NCBI RefSeq assembly: GCF_028368975.1 | Contig: NZ_JAQNDM010000002.1 | Location: forward strand, 8,798,425 to 8,862,424 | DNA from: Stigmatella ashevillena | Lineage (GTDB): Bacteria; Myxococcota; Myxococcia; Myxococcales; Myxococcaceae | Length of the DNA: 64,000 bases | Direction: 5' to 3' | Shown: positions 18,150 through 26,428 of the stretch, piece by piece | How the letters are laid out: the number at the start of each line of letters is the position of its first letter | How positions within the stretch are numbered: the first letter of the stretch is position 1 | Notes under the pieces: model-generated | What the model was told of the DNA's origin: nothing | The model's database searches: none | The model's input: only the letters and a program-made list of their open reading frames with translations | Translations under genes and position numbers: made by a program

Positions 18150-18830
18150 ATGAAGACAGCAGCGCGAAACAACTTTGAGCAAGATGAAACATGCGGACGA
18201 TTCTTCGCACGCATCGACGGACACCGTCTCCGAGTGGTGGTCCTGGGCGAGCCAGGGTCGGGCGGAGAGGGGCGTAGCGCGTGCCTCTGCTGCGAGTGCG
18301 CGGAAGCCCAGGCCAATGACTACGTCCGCCTGCCGGGTCTCTTCCGCCGCTGGGAAATCCAGCACGTGGTGGGCACCGGAGCGGACTTCAACATCGAGGC
18401 GGCGGGCTCCACGGAGGATGGCACCGAGCTGTTCTCGGTGTACCGGCGCGAGCGCCCCGCCCCCACCACGCACCGCCCGGACCGGCAGCTTTCTCGAGAA
18501 GAGGCGGTGGCCTTCCAGTCGTTGCGCCTGCATGACTTGCCGAAGCTGTATGCGGCCGAGGAGGCGGGAGCGGCGAGTGGCACGTCGCCCGGAGCCGCTT
18601 CCAGCAGGAAGGCCGCTGAACCTGTCGACATGAAGCTGGCGCAGGCGATGGCCACGGCACTGAAGGTGCTCCCGCGTGAGGCAGTGGACCGTTTTCTTCA
18701 GAAGTTCGGCGTGCAGCGCATTCGCGACTTGCCGGCGTCGAAGGGAGAGGTGGCGCGCGCCTTCGTCGATGCCCTCGTCACGGAGTACTCCGCGGAGAGC
18801 CTTGCGGACGTGGACCCCTTCGGGCTGTGA
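18150..18830 (+). CDS. phage early protein, possible recombination factor
   Basis: A 226-residue protein starting MKTAARNNFEQDETCGRFF behind a strong CAGGAGAA site. The N-terminal domain has a Cys cluster (SACLCCECAEAQ) and mixed strands (GLFRRWEIQHVVGTGADFNI). The C-terminal helical region (AVDRFLQKFGVQRIRDLPAS, ARAFVDALV) resembles the C-terminal tail of some phage single-strand-annealing proteins. It sits between a sigma-like gene and the primase-helicase, as recombination genes often do. The family is not established. Confidence 0.6.
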   Translation: MKTAARNNFEQDETCGRFFARIDGHRLRVVVLGEPGSGGEGRSACLCCECAEAQANDYVRLPGLFRRWEIQHVVGTGADFNIEAAGSTEDGTELFSVYRRERPAPTTHRPDRQLSREEAVAFQSLRLHDLPKLYAAEEAGAASGTSPGAASSRKAAEPVDMKLAQAMATALKVLPREAVDRFLQKFGVQRIRDLPASKGEVARAFVDALVTEYSAESLADVDPFGL

Positions 18831-19029
18831 GCGCGCCTCGCTGAAGCTGGTTGCGGTAGCTCTGCGCGTAGGGGGCCTCTCGCGCGCCTTTCTGAGGACA
18901 ACAAGAGGACGGGAAGGTGCCGTTGCTCCGGCGCCACCACGCGGAGCGCCGCCAGCAGTACTCCACGGTGCTGGGGGTGGCGACCGCAGCCAAAGCACAT
19001 TGAATCGCTGCAGGGAGTGAGCACCTTCG

Positions 19030-22000
19030 ATGACGACACCTTCTGACACCACTCCGAACCCCGACGCCATCCGTGCCACCTGGCGGTGGCTGGCCCATGC
19101 GGCGCATGGCGTGAGCGAAGTCCGTGTCATCCGCCCCGGAGGTGGAGGCATTGTCGGCCTGGGCTTCTTCGACGACGAGGAGGCCTTCGTCGCGGCCTGC
19201 GAGGCGGCCAATGCCGATGGCAACGTGTACGTGGGCATCCAGCCGCGTCCCCGGCGCCTGCTCAAGTTCGCCCCCAACGTCCTCCGCCCCTTGCGGACTG
19301 GGGCGGGTAGCAAGGACATCGAGGTGGTGACCGCCACAGTGGTAGACCTGGATCCGGTGCGCCCCAAGGACACGGCTAGCACCGAGGACGAACTCTCGCT
19401 GACGCTCCAGGTGGCGGAAGCAACTGCGGCCTGGTGCGAAGCGCAGGGACTCGTTCGCCCGCGGCTGATGATGAGCGGCAACGGGGCGCAGCTGTGGTTC
19501 GCCTTGCCGCCGCAGTCGCTGGAAAGCGAGCTTCACGAGCGCGTGCAAGCGGGCTTGAAGTCCTTCGAGGCGGAGGTGCGTGCCCGTTTCCAATCCGAGC
19601 GCGTGCATGTGGACTCCATCCATGACGTGGCCCGCATCATCAAGGTGGTGGGCACCGTCAGTCGGAAGGGAGCGGGGACTGCGGAGAGGCCTCACCGAGC
19701 AGCTCGGGCCCTCGCCAGTTTCGAGCGCGTGGAAGACGCAGGACTCCTGGAGCGCCTGCTGGGAGCGCCTGCGCAGCAGCAGATGGCAAACCTGGCGAGT
19801 CCAGCTCAGGTGGCGTTACCTCTGGCTCCTCCCAACGCGGCACCGCTGGGGACGGTGAAGGCCCGCCGGACGGCGACGGGGGAGTATGACTGGGCGCACC
19901 CGGTGGAGATGTGCGGCCCGGTGCAGCGCCTGTGGGAGCAGGGGGCGGAGGACCGGAGCGTCGCCATCTTCAACATGGTGCGCTTCTTCGTGCACAAGGG
20001 GCTGGGCCTCGATGAAATCACCGAGCTCGTCCTCGAGTACGACAGGCGCGGCTTAGGGAAGCTGAAGGGCAGGGATGGCGTCGGCTACGTCCGCAAGGCG
20101 CACGAGAAGGTGGTGGCTACCGCCCGCGAGGATGGCACCGTGGCGCCCCCCTGCCACTCCCTCCAGGGACTGGGCTTCTGCCGTGTCAACCGTGAGCCGG
20201 ACGTGCGCTGCGAGCTGTACGACGTCGTCTTCGATGTCGAGAAGGCCGTGGAGGCCTTGGCCACCGTGCCAGCCCAGGACGTGGAGTACCGCCTCAAGCC
20301 CATCCTGGAGGCCATTGCCCACCGTCCGCCGTCCGCGCAGGAGAAGTACCTGGGCCTGCTGGAGGTGCGCACCGGCCTGGCTGCGCAGAAGCTTCGGCTG
20401 GCCATGGCTCGTGCTGTGCGCACCCGAGCGGACAGAGAGGGCTCGGAGGGCGCGAACTCGAAAGGAGGGAAGGGCAGCAGCGGCGACGACACCATCGACG
20501 GCGAGGTGTACGAGGACGCGTACTGCTACTACACGGTGACGCAGCGGGGGGAGGCGAAGGCGATTTCCTCCTTCACCTTCACCCCGAGGGCCCTCTTGGA
20601 AACCGAGGAGGGGGAGGTATTCCTCGGGGACGTCCGCACGGACAAGGGCACCCGCATGGAAGGAGCACGGCTGCCGCGGCGGGCCTTTCACTCGCGCAAG
20701 GAGCTGCTGCTCCACCTACCCTCCGTCCACACGCAGTGGACGGGCAGCGACAACAACGTGCAGGGCTTGCTGCGCGCGGTGGCGCGTCGGCCTGTGCCTC
20801 GCCTTCCGGGCACCACCACGCTGGGAGACTTCAAGCGAGGGGAGCACCACGTTTGGGTGGCGCCTGGGCGCACCCTTGGGAAGGAGGGCTTCCTCGCGGC
20901 CTCCCCCGTGGCGTACCTGCCGAATGGCACCTCACTCGAAGCGCGTATTCGGTATGAGGCCACGGACGACGACTCCTTCCTCACGGTGGCGCGCACCGTC
21001 TTCGAGTACCTGCCGCAGCTCAACACGCCGCAGGTAGTGCTGCCCATGCTGGGGTGGTTCTTCGCCACACCGATGAAGCCACGCCTCATGGAGAAGGTGG
21101 GCTCCTTTCCGCTCCTCTTCATTCACGGGACACAGGGCAGCGGCAAGTCGAGCATGTGCACCGACGTCTTCTGGCCCCTCTTCGGGGTGCCTTCCTCCGA
21201 CGCCTACAGCGTGACGGAGACGGAGTTCGCCCTGGTGAAGCTGCTGTCCGCCACGCGCTCCGTGCCGGTGGTGGCGGACGAGTACAAGCCCTACGACATG
21301 CCGCTCCACCGGCTCCAGATGCTGCACCGCTACATGCGCCGTCTCTACCGAGGGGAGACAGAGGAGCGAGGCCGCTCGGACTTATCGGTGGTGAGCTACC
21401 GCCTGCAGGCGCCGCTGTGCGTGGCTGGCGAGACACGTCCCACAGAGGCTGCTCTCCTCGAGCGCCTGCTGACCGTCAACCCGGAGAAGGCGACGCTGAA
21501 GCGACGCGACTGCCGGGCGGCCTTCCGCAAGCTGAAGTCCGTCAACCTGGCCCTCTTCGCACCTCGCTACATTCAGTTCTGCCTGGGGCGGGACTTCGAG
21601 GCGGACCTCCAGGTGGCCCGCGCAGTGACGGACGTCTTCCTCAAGGACAGGGAGGTGCCCCCACGAGTCGTCGACAACGTGACGGCCATGCTGTTGGGGC
21701 TGCACCTCTTCGAAGAATTCGCCCAGGCATGCGGCTACGTGCTGCCCGAGGACCTGGGGGCCCGCGAAGCAGTGGACGCGGTGTTGGCGGATATTCTCGA
21801 AACGGAAGGAGGGGTGAAGAATGCCCTCGACGCCTTCCTCGAAATGCTGGGCGTCATGGCCATTCAGGGGGAGCTGCGGCACAGGATGCATTTCGTCTTC
21901 GAGGGCGAGCGTCTCTGCCTGCACTTAGAGAGTGCATATGACGCCTTCCGCGCCCACTGCCGACGCATCGGCTACGAGGGCGAGGTGGTGGACATGAAGG

Positions 22001-22233
22001 CGCTGCGACGCCTGCTGCAGGAGAATCTCCGCGAGGGCGGCTACGTCGTCGCGCTGAATGAGCGCGTCTGCTTCGACGGGAGGATGAACCGCCGCCGCGC
22101 CGTGGTGATGGATTTGTCTCGCACGCGACTCGTCTCGGCGGAGGACTTCCCCCATTCCCACGAGGGTGGGAGTGGCTGGCGTGCGCGCAACGGCGACTCC
22201 GGCGACTCCGCAGCGGAGGACGCCAGCGGGTAG
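19030..22233 (+). CDS. phage primase-helicase (AEP-like primase plus SF3/AAA-like helicase)
   Basis: A 1067-residue protein. The N-terminal third has archaeo-eukaryotic-primase-type motifs: VVDLDPVRP (Asp-x-Asp, about residues 106-112), LMMSGNGAQLWFALP (about 147-160) and HVDSIHDVARIIKVVGTVSR (about 195-215). A long middle region follows. The helicase has a Walker A at about 697-707 (FIHGTQGSGKSSMCTD) and a Walker B (VPVVADEYKP). C-terminal helices resemble DNA-binding wings. It would prime and unwind at the phage origin, and it lies 3 kb from the box array. The ATG at 19030 is preceded by GGGAG. Confidence 0.8.
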   Translation: MTTPSDTTPNPDAIRATWRWLAHAAHGVSEVRVIRPGGGGIVGLGFFDDEEAFVAACEAANADGNVYVGIQPRPRRLLKFAPNVLRPLRTGAGSKDIEVVTATVVDLDPVRPKDTASTEDELSLTLQVAEATAAWCEAQGLVRPRLMMSGNGAQLWFALPPQSLESELHERVQAGLKSFEAEVRARFQSERVHVDSIHDVARIIKVVGTVSRKGAGTAERPHRAARALASFERVEDAGLLERLLGAPAQQQMANLASPAQVALPLAPPNAAPLGTVKARRTATGEYDWAHPVEMCGPVQRLWEQGAEDRSVAIFNMVRFFVHKGLGLDEITELVLEYDRRGLGKLKGRDGVGYVRKAHEKVVATAREDGTVAPPCHSLQGLGFCRVNREPDVRCELYDVVFDVEKAVEALATVPAQDVEYRLKPILEAIAHRPPSAQEKYLGLLEVRTGLAAQKLRLAMARAVRTRADREGSEGANSKGGKGSSGDDTIDGEVYEDAYCYYTVTQRGEAKAISSFTFTPRALLETEEGEVFLGDVRTDKGTRMEGARLPRRAFHSRKELLLHLPSVHTQWTGSDNNVQGLLRAVARRPVPRLPGTTTLGDFKRGEHHVWVAPGRTLGKEGFLAASPVAYLPNGTSLEARIRYEATDDDSFLTVARTVFEYLPQLNTPQVVLPMLGWFFATPMKPRLMEKVGSFPLLFIHGTQGSGKSSMCTDVFWPLFGVPSSDAYSVTETEFALVKLLSATRSVPVVADEYKPYDMPLHRLQMLHRYMRRLYRGETEERGRSDLSVVSYRLQAPLCVAGETRPTEAALLERLLTVNPEKATLKRRDCRAAFRKLKSVNLALFAPRYIQFCLGRDFEADLQVARAVTDVFLKDREVPPRVVDNVTAMLLGLHLFEEFAQACGYVLPEDLGAREAVDAVLADILETEGGVKNALDAFLEMLGVMAIQGELRHRMHFVFEGERLCLHLESAYDAFRAHCRRIGYEGEVVDMKALRRLLQENLREGGYVVALNERVCFDGRMNRRRAVVMDLSRTRLVSAEDFPHSHEGGSGWRARNGDSGDSAAEDASG

Positions 22234-22324
22234 TCGGCCCCGGAGGTGAGTGTCTGACGGCCTGCTGCAGTGGGGCGTGGAGACGTGTGTGCATGTCCCC
22301 GAATGCTTGCAGGTGGCCTTTGTC

Positions 22325-22522
22325 ATGGTGATGACCCCGAGAATGTCGAAGCAGGAGGAGGCTGACGTCGTGGCTGATAGGCAGCCGAGCGCCCTTCAGC
22401 AGCGTCGCGATGATGCAGTCGACGTGTTGTCCGAGGCCCTCTGGGAGTTGTGGTTGCGTCGGCATGCGCAGGCACAACGAGAAGCGCCTGCGTGGGACGC
22501 GGAGGAGAGCGCGCATGGCTGA
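22325..22522 (+). CDS. small phage protein before the DUF2924 gene
   Basis: A 65-residue acidic helical protein (SKQEEADVVADRQPSALQQR, DVLSEALWELWLRRHAQAQR). AGGTGG eight bases upstream supports the ATG at 22325; ATGs at 22331 and 22343 are alternatives. The function is unknown. It lies just upstream of the recombinase cassette. Confidence 0.5.
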   Translation: MVMTPRMSKQEEADVVADRQPSALQQRRDDAVDVLSEALWELWLRRHAQAQREAPAWDAEESAHG

Positions 22523-22610
22523 GCCGCAGACTCTCGACTTGTCTTCTTCCGGGGACAGAGCGTCCATGGTTTTCGCCCGAGGGCGTGCTGCCCTGGGCGA
22601 AGGAGACACC

Positions 22611-23144
22611 ATGGCGAAGAAAGGGACGGCACGTGCCGCGCGCCAGCAGTTGGCGGACGTGCCGCAGCAACTGGCTGCGCTGGCCAGCATGTCGGTGCCG
22701 GAGTTGGCGGAGAAGTACCTGGAGGTGTACGGCGAGCCCACGCGCAGCCGGAACAAGGGCTACCTGCAGAAGCGCCTGGCCTTCCGGATTCAGGAACTGG
22801 CCGAAGGGGGCCTCACGGCGCGTGCCGTGGCACGCATTGCGGAGCTGGGCGATACGCTGCCTGAGCGCTGGCGGATGCGGCAGGTGGAGGAGAGGAAGCC
22901 CGCTACGCCTCCTCCTGCCCCAGCCGACGGGCGCGACACGCGCCTGCCGCCCCTTGGGACGGTGCTGACACGCGTGTACAAGGGCAAGCAGCACCAGGTG
23001 ACAGTGCGTGAGGGCGGCTTTGAGTACGAGGGCCAGTTGCACCGTAGCCTCTCCAGCATTGCCAAGCAGGTGACGGGGACAGCCTGGAATGGCTTTAGTT
23101 TCTTCGGCCTCAAGTCCGGCAGCTCCAAGGAGGTGACGCCATGA
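22611..23144 (+). CDS. DUF2924 family protein
   Basis: A 177-residue protein with the DUF2924 pattern: SVPELAEKYLEVYGEPTRSR, NKGYLQKRLAFRIQELAEGG, then LPPLGTVLTRVYKGKQHQVT and GFEYEGQLHRSLSSIAKQVT. The family is regularly encoded directly upstream of large serine recombinases and may assist DNA binding or direction of recombination; its role is not proven. The start at 22611 is chosen because AAGGAG lies five bases upstream. The frame is open to 22515, where it would overlap the previous gene. It is coupled to the next gene by ATGA. Confidence 0.85.
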   Translation: MAKKGTARAARQQLADVPQQLAALASMSVPELAEKYLEVYGEPTRSRNKGYLQKRLAFRIQELAEGGLTARAVARIAELGDTLPERWRMRQVEERKPATPPPAPADGRDTRLPPLGTVLTRVYKGKQHQVTVREGGFEYEGQLHRSLSSIAKQVTGTAWNGFSFFGLKSGSSKEVTP

Positions 23145-23341
23145 GCGGCCCCTCCTTCTTCCAGACGCACATGGGACAGCGCTTCTTCGAGGGGACGGTG
23201 CCGCAGCTCGTCCGAGAGCTGCAACGCCTTAACGGCAATCTGGAGCGGCTGGTGGCCGTGGCGGAGCAGCTCGCCGGGCAGAAGCAGTCGTCGAGCGCCG
23301 AGTCTCTGGAACCGGCGCCCGGGGATTTGGAGGGGAGATGA
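23141..23341 (+). CDS. small coiled-coil protein in the recombinase cassette
   Basis: A 66-residue protein with a leucine-rich helix (VPQLVRELQRLNGNLERLVA) likely to form a coiled coil. It overlaps DUF2924 and the recombinase by ATGA at each end. It may be a partner or recombination directionality factor, a guess based only on size and position. Confidence 0.65.
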   Translation: MSGPSFFQTHMGQRFFEGTVPQLVRELQRLNGNLERLVAVAEQLAGQKQSSSAESLEPAPGDLEGR

Positions 23342-24891
23342 GGAAGAGCAAGTTGCAGCCCGCGGATACGAAGCGCTGCGCCATCTACACACGCAAGTCC
23401 ACTGCGGCGGGCTTGGAGATGGAGTTCAACTCCCTGGACGCCCAGCGCGAGGCCTGCCTCGCCTACGTGCAGCGCCAGCCCGGCTGGGGGCTGGTGGACG
23501 AGAGGTATGACGACGGTGGCTTCACCGGCGCAAACATGGAGAGGCCCGCGTTCCAGCGCCTGCTGCAGGACGTTGATGCCGGGCGGGTGGACGTGGTGGT
23601 GGTGTACAAGGTCGACCGTCTCTCCCGCAGTCTCCTTGACTTCGCGAAGGTCATGGAGCGCCTCAACGCGGCGGGCGCCTCCTTTGTCTCGGTGACGCAG
23701 AACTTCAGCACGGCGGACGCCATGGGACGTCTCACCCTCAACATGCTGATGTCCTTCGCCGAATTCGAGCGGGAGATGATTGCGGAGAGGACGCGGGACA
23801 AGGTGGCCGCCGCGCGCCGCAAGGGGAAGTGGACGGGAGGGCGTGCGCCGCTGGGCTACGACGTGAAGGACAAGCGCCTCGTGGTGAATGAGTACGAGGC
23901 GGTGGTGGTGAGGGAGGCCTTCGCGTTGTACCTCCAGCACCAGAACGCCTCAGCGGTGGCGCGCCTCCTCAACGAGAAGGGGCGGAGGACGAAGCGGTAC
24001 GAGGCCCAGAGTGGTGCCACGCGCGAGGCTCGGGCCTGGACGACGCAGGACGTGCTACGCCTCTTGAGCAGCCCCTTGTACGCGGGCTTCGTTGCCTACG
24101 GGAACGAGACGCACCCGGGAGAGCACCCGGCCCTTGTGGACCGGAGCACCTTCCACCAGGTGAAGGACATGCTGGAGGGCCGCAGCCCCGGCCTCCAGTA
24201 CCACGGGCGCAACCCCGACTACGTGCTGAGGGGCCTGTTGCGCTGCGACCTGTGCGGAGAGGCAATGACGCCGGGTTCCACGCGCAAGGGCGCACGGGAG
24301 TATCGTTACTACCGCTGCACCACGCGGGACAGGAGGGGGAAGGAAGCATGCCGGGCAGCTCCCATATCGGCCCCTGCCCTGGAGGACTTCGTCGTCGCCC
24401 GGCTGAGGGATGTCTCGGTGGGTGAAGGCTTCGCCGCGCAGGTGCACGCCCGCCTCGCGGCGCGGTTGGAGGAGAAGCACAAGGCCCTGCGCGCCGAGCA
24501 CGCGCAGCTTCCGAAGGACATGGCCAGGCGAGCCGTGGAGTCCGAGAAGTGGGTGGACTCCCTCTCCAAACTGGAGGGCCCTGCCCGGCGCCTTGTGGAG
24601 GAGAAGCTGACGGCCGCGGAGGAGGAGGCTGCCGACATGAGGAAGCGGCTGGCGGAGGTGGAGCGCGCCCTGGACGCCATGGAAGGGGAGAGGCTGGAGG
24701 CGGCGTGGGTGGCCCAGGCGCTGGCGGACTTCGACGCGGTGTGGAACGCCCTCACAGCCACCAATCGGGGGCGCCTGCTGCGGGCCCTTGTCGGCCGGGT
24801 GGTGGTGAACGAGGTGACCGGCCGCGTCGACGTGCACCTTGTCCATTCCGGTGAGGCCGCGGCGACCAGGCGCGAGGAGGCTGTCGCGTGA
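23338..24891 (+). CDS. large serine recombinase, likely prophage integrase
   Basis: A 517-residue protein with all parts of the large serine recombinase family. The resolvase domain has the catalytic Ser21 in YTRKSTAAG and arginines in VDRLSRSLLDF. The recombinase domain includes KWTGGRAPLGYDVKDKRLVV. A zinc ribbon follows (LRCDLCGEAM ... YYRCTTRDRRGKEACR), then a coiled-coil C-terminus (about 390-450). It would cut and join attP and attB without needing host factors. It is at the right-hand end of the phage genes, as expected of an integrase next to an attachment site. No att core can be named from this sequence. Confidence 0.92.
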   Translation: MRKSKLQPADTKRCAIYTRKSTAAGLEMEFNSLDAQREACLAYVQRQPGWGLVDERYDDGGFTGANMERPAFQRLLQDVDAGRVDVVVVYKVDRLSRSLLDFAKVMERLNAAGASFVSVTQNFSTADAMGRLTLNMLMSFAEFEREMIAERTRDKVAAARRKGKWTGGRAPLGYDVKDKRLVVNEYEAVVVREAFALYLQHQNASAVARLLNEKGRRTKRYEAQSGATREARAWTTQDVLRLLSSPLYAGFVAYGNETHPGEHPALVDRSTFHQVKDMLEGRSPGLQYHGRNPDYVLRGLLRCDLCGEAMTPGSTRKGAREYRYYRCTTRDRRGKEACRAAPISAPALEDFVVARLRDVSVGEGFAAQVHARLAARLEEKHKALRAEHAQLPKDMARRAVESEKWVDSLSKLEGPARRLVEEKLTAAEEEAADMRKRLAEVERALDAMEGERLEAAWVAQALADFDAVWNALTATNRGRLLRALVGRVVVNEVTGRVDVHLVHSGEAAATRREEAVA

Positions 24892-25310
24892 GAGCGAGTC
24901 CCGAGTCCCAGCCAGCGGAGGCAAGCCTCGTCACTGCGTATTTCCACAGGGTGCGCCGGGCGGAGGTGAAACTCAGGGAAGGGCAACGGCCCCCGCCGCG
25001 ACAGGAGGTGCGGCGGCCGGCTCACGCCGCGCGGATGCTGGCCCTGGCCCACCATGTGGAGGCTGCGATTGGGCAGGGGAGACTGAAGAGCGCCGCGGAC
25101 ATGGCCTGCCAGTTGGGCTTCACGAGGGCACGCATGACACACCTGCTCGACTTGCTCCTGCTGGCCCCGGACATCCAGGAGGACGTGTTGTTTCTCGAAG
25201 CTGTCGATGGGCAGGAACCCCTCAGCGAGCGTGTCCTCCGGGCCATTGCCCACGCGGGAGCATGGGAGGTGCAGCGGGAACGGTGGCGCGATGTGCGCGC
25301 TTCATTTTGA
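24888..25310 (+). CDS. HTH protein downstream of the recombinase
   Basis: A 140-residue protein starting at a GTG that overlaps the recombinase stop. The middle has a helix-turn-helix (LKSAADMACQLGFTRARMTH then LLDLLLLAPDIQEDVLF). Proteins of this type often follow DUF2924-recombinase pairs and may bind the attachment region. It is the last phage gene on this side. Confidence 0.75.
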   Translation: MRASPESQPAEASLVTAYFHRVRRAEVKLREGQRPPPRQEVRRPAHAARMLALAHHVEAAIGQGRLKSAADMACQLGFTRARMTHLLDLLLLAPDIQEDVLFLEAVDGQEPLSERVLRAIAHAGAWEVQRERWRDVRASF

Positions 25311-25542
25311 GGCTGGCCGTACCCATGTTCATCTGCGGTCGGAGTTCAACTTCGACACGGTGCAGGGAACCTTGCGGGATCGCCGCGCGGCGCTCGCTCC
25401 AGTGCAGCCGCGCTTCTAACTCTACTTTCGCGGGTGGGCTGGTGTGGTGCGGCAAGGTGTACCGCGAGAATTCCGCCGCATCTCCCGGATCGTGGGATTT
25501 GAGCCCACTGCGCGAGTGCCCGCGATGGTAGCGTGGCAATCT

Positions 25543-25549
25543 AGGAGGT
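25543..25549 (+). promoter_or_regulatory. AGGAGGT ribosome binding site that decides a TTG start
   Basis: A near-perfect AGGAGGT lies nine bases before TTG at 25559. No ATG or GTG in frame is near, and a signal peptide begins exactly there. Confidence 0.75.
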
Positions 25550-25558
25550 CACCCATCC

Positions 25559-26428
25559 TTGTTCCAACCGCTTAGATTGTCCCTGGTGCTCGTGCTCCTC
25601 TGGGGGACTGCGGCACGAGCCGAGTCGGCGCCTGGGGGGCGCGTAGAGCGCACACGAGCCGTCACCGTCACGGGTAACCCCGCTGAGCCGCTGCCCGAAG
25701 TACGTGTCGCGGGGGATACCCCAACGCTGCTTCTGTTCTCCGCGCCGATCCAGAAGAAGACCCTCACCTTCGACGAGTCGCGGATCCGCGTGCTGGATTC
25801 TGGGGAGTTCACGATCGTCGTTCAAGGCGTGGCGGACCTTCAGGAAGGTGAACGCCACGAGATTGGGGTTTTCTTCGCTGATGGAAGGGCGCCGACGCGG
25901 GCTGCCTTCGTACTCGTCACCAACCCCTCTGAAGTGGACATCCGGATCGACGTGAGGCGCCCCGAACTGCCCGTCGCGCCTTGCCAGAACGAAGCCCAGC
26001 TGCGGGCGCCACTGCCGGAGGATTTCGTGTTGCTCGGCTATGTGGGCGAGGAAGGTGTTTCGGCGACACCCATCAAAGATGTTGATGCTCCATCTCAGGG
26101 TCTTTCGGCAGTGGTGGGGTATTCTTATCGCGGCCATGGGTGGGGACTGGTAGCTGTGCTGATCAATAATCACTCCTCTCAGCCTCCATGGACACCGCGA
26201 CAAGCAACGTTTACGGGAACGCTAGGATTGTCGTTGCAGACGCGGCTGGTGGTGGAAGGCAAGGGCGCGATTGAACCGGGGCTCACTAAGAGGGTGCTCG
26301 CTGTAGTGGATACACCGATATTGAGCGCAGGTGCGGTATTCATGTTGGAATTACGTGGAGAGGATGGTCGTAGCCTCAAGATCCCGAACGTACGTTTTCC
26401 GAAAGCAGTAATGGAGGAGATTCAATGA
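25559..26428 (+). CDS. DUF2381 family secreted protein
   Basis: A 289-residue protein with a signal peptide (LRLSLVLVLLWGTAARAESA) and the pattern of the myxobacterial DUF2381/TIGR02268 paralogous family: VTGNPAEPLPEVRVAGDTPT, LLFSAPIQKKTLTF, RVLDSGEFTIVVQGVADLQE, and a C-terminal part ending in GEDGRSLKIPNVRFP. Members are exported and often paired with membrane Ser/Thr kinases, as here. It may be a periplasmic sensor or ligand-binding partner of the kinase. It overlaps the kinase start by ATGA, so the two are co-translated. The function is inferred from the pairing. Confidence 0.85.
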   Translation: MFQPLRLSLVLVLLWGTAARAESAPGGRVERTRAVTVTGNPAEPLPEVRVAGDTPTLLLFSAPIQKKTLTFDESRIRVLDSGEFTIVVQGVADLQEGERHEIGVFFADGRAPTRAAFVLVTNPSEVDIRIDVRRPELPVAPCQNEAQLRAPLPEDFVLLGYVGEEGVSATPIKDVDAPSQGLSAVVGYSYRGHGWGLVAVLINNHSSQPPWTPRQATFTGTLGLSLQTRLVVEGKGAIEPGLTKRVLAVVDTPILSAGAVFMLELRGEDGRSLKIPNVRFPKAVMEEIQ

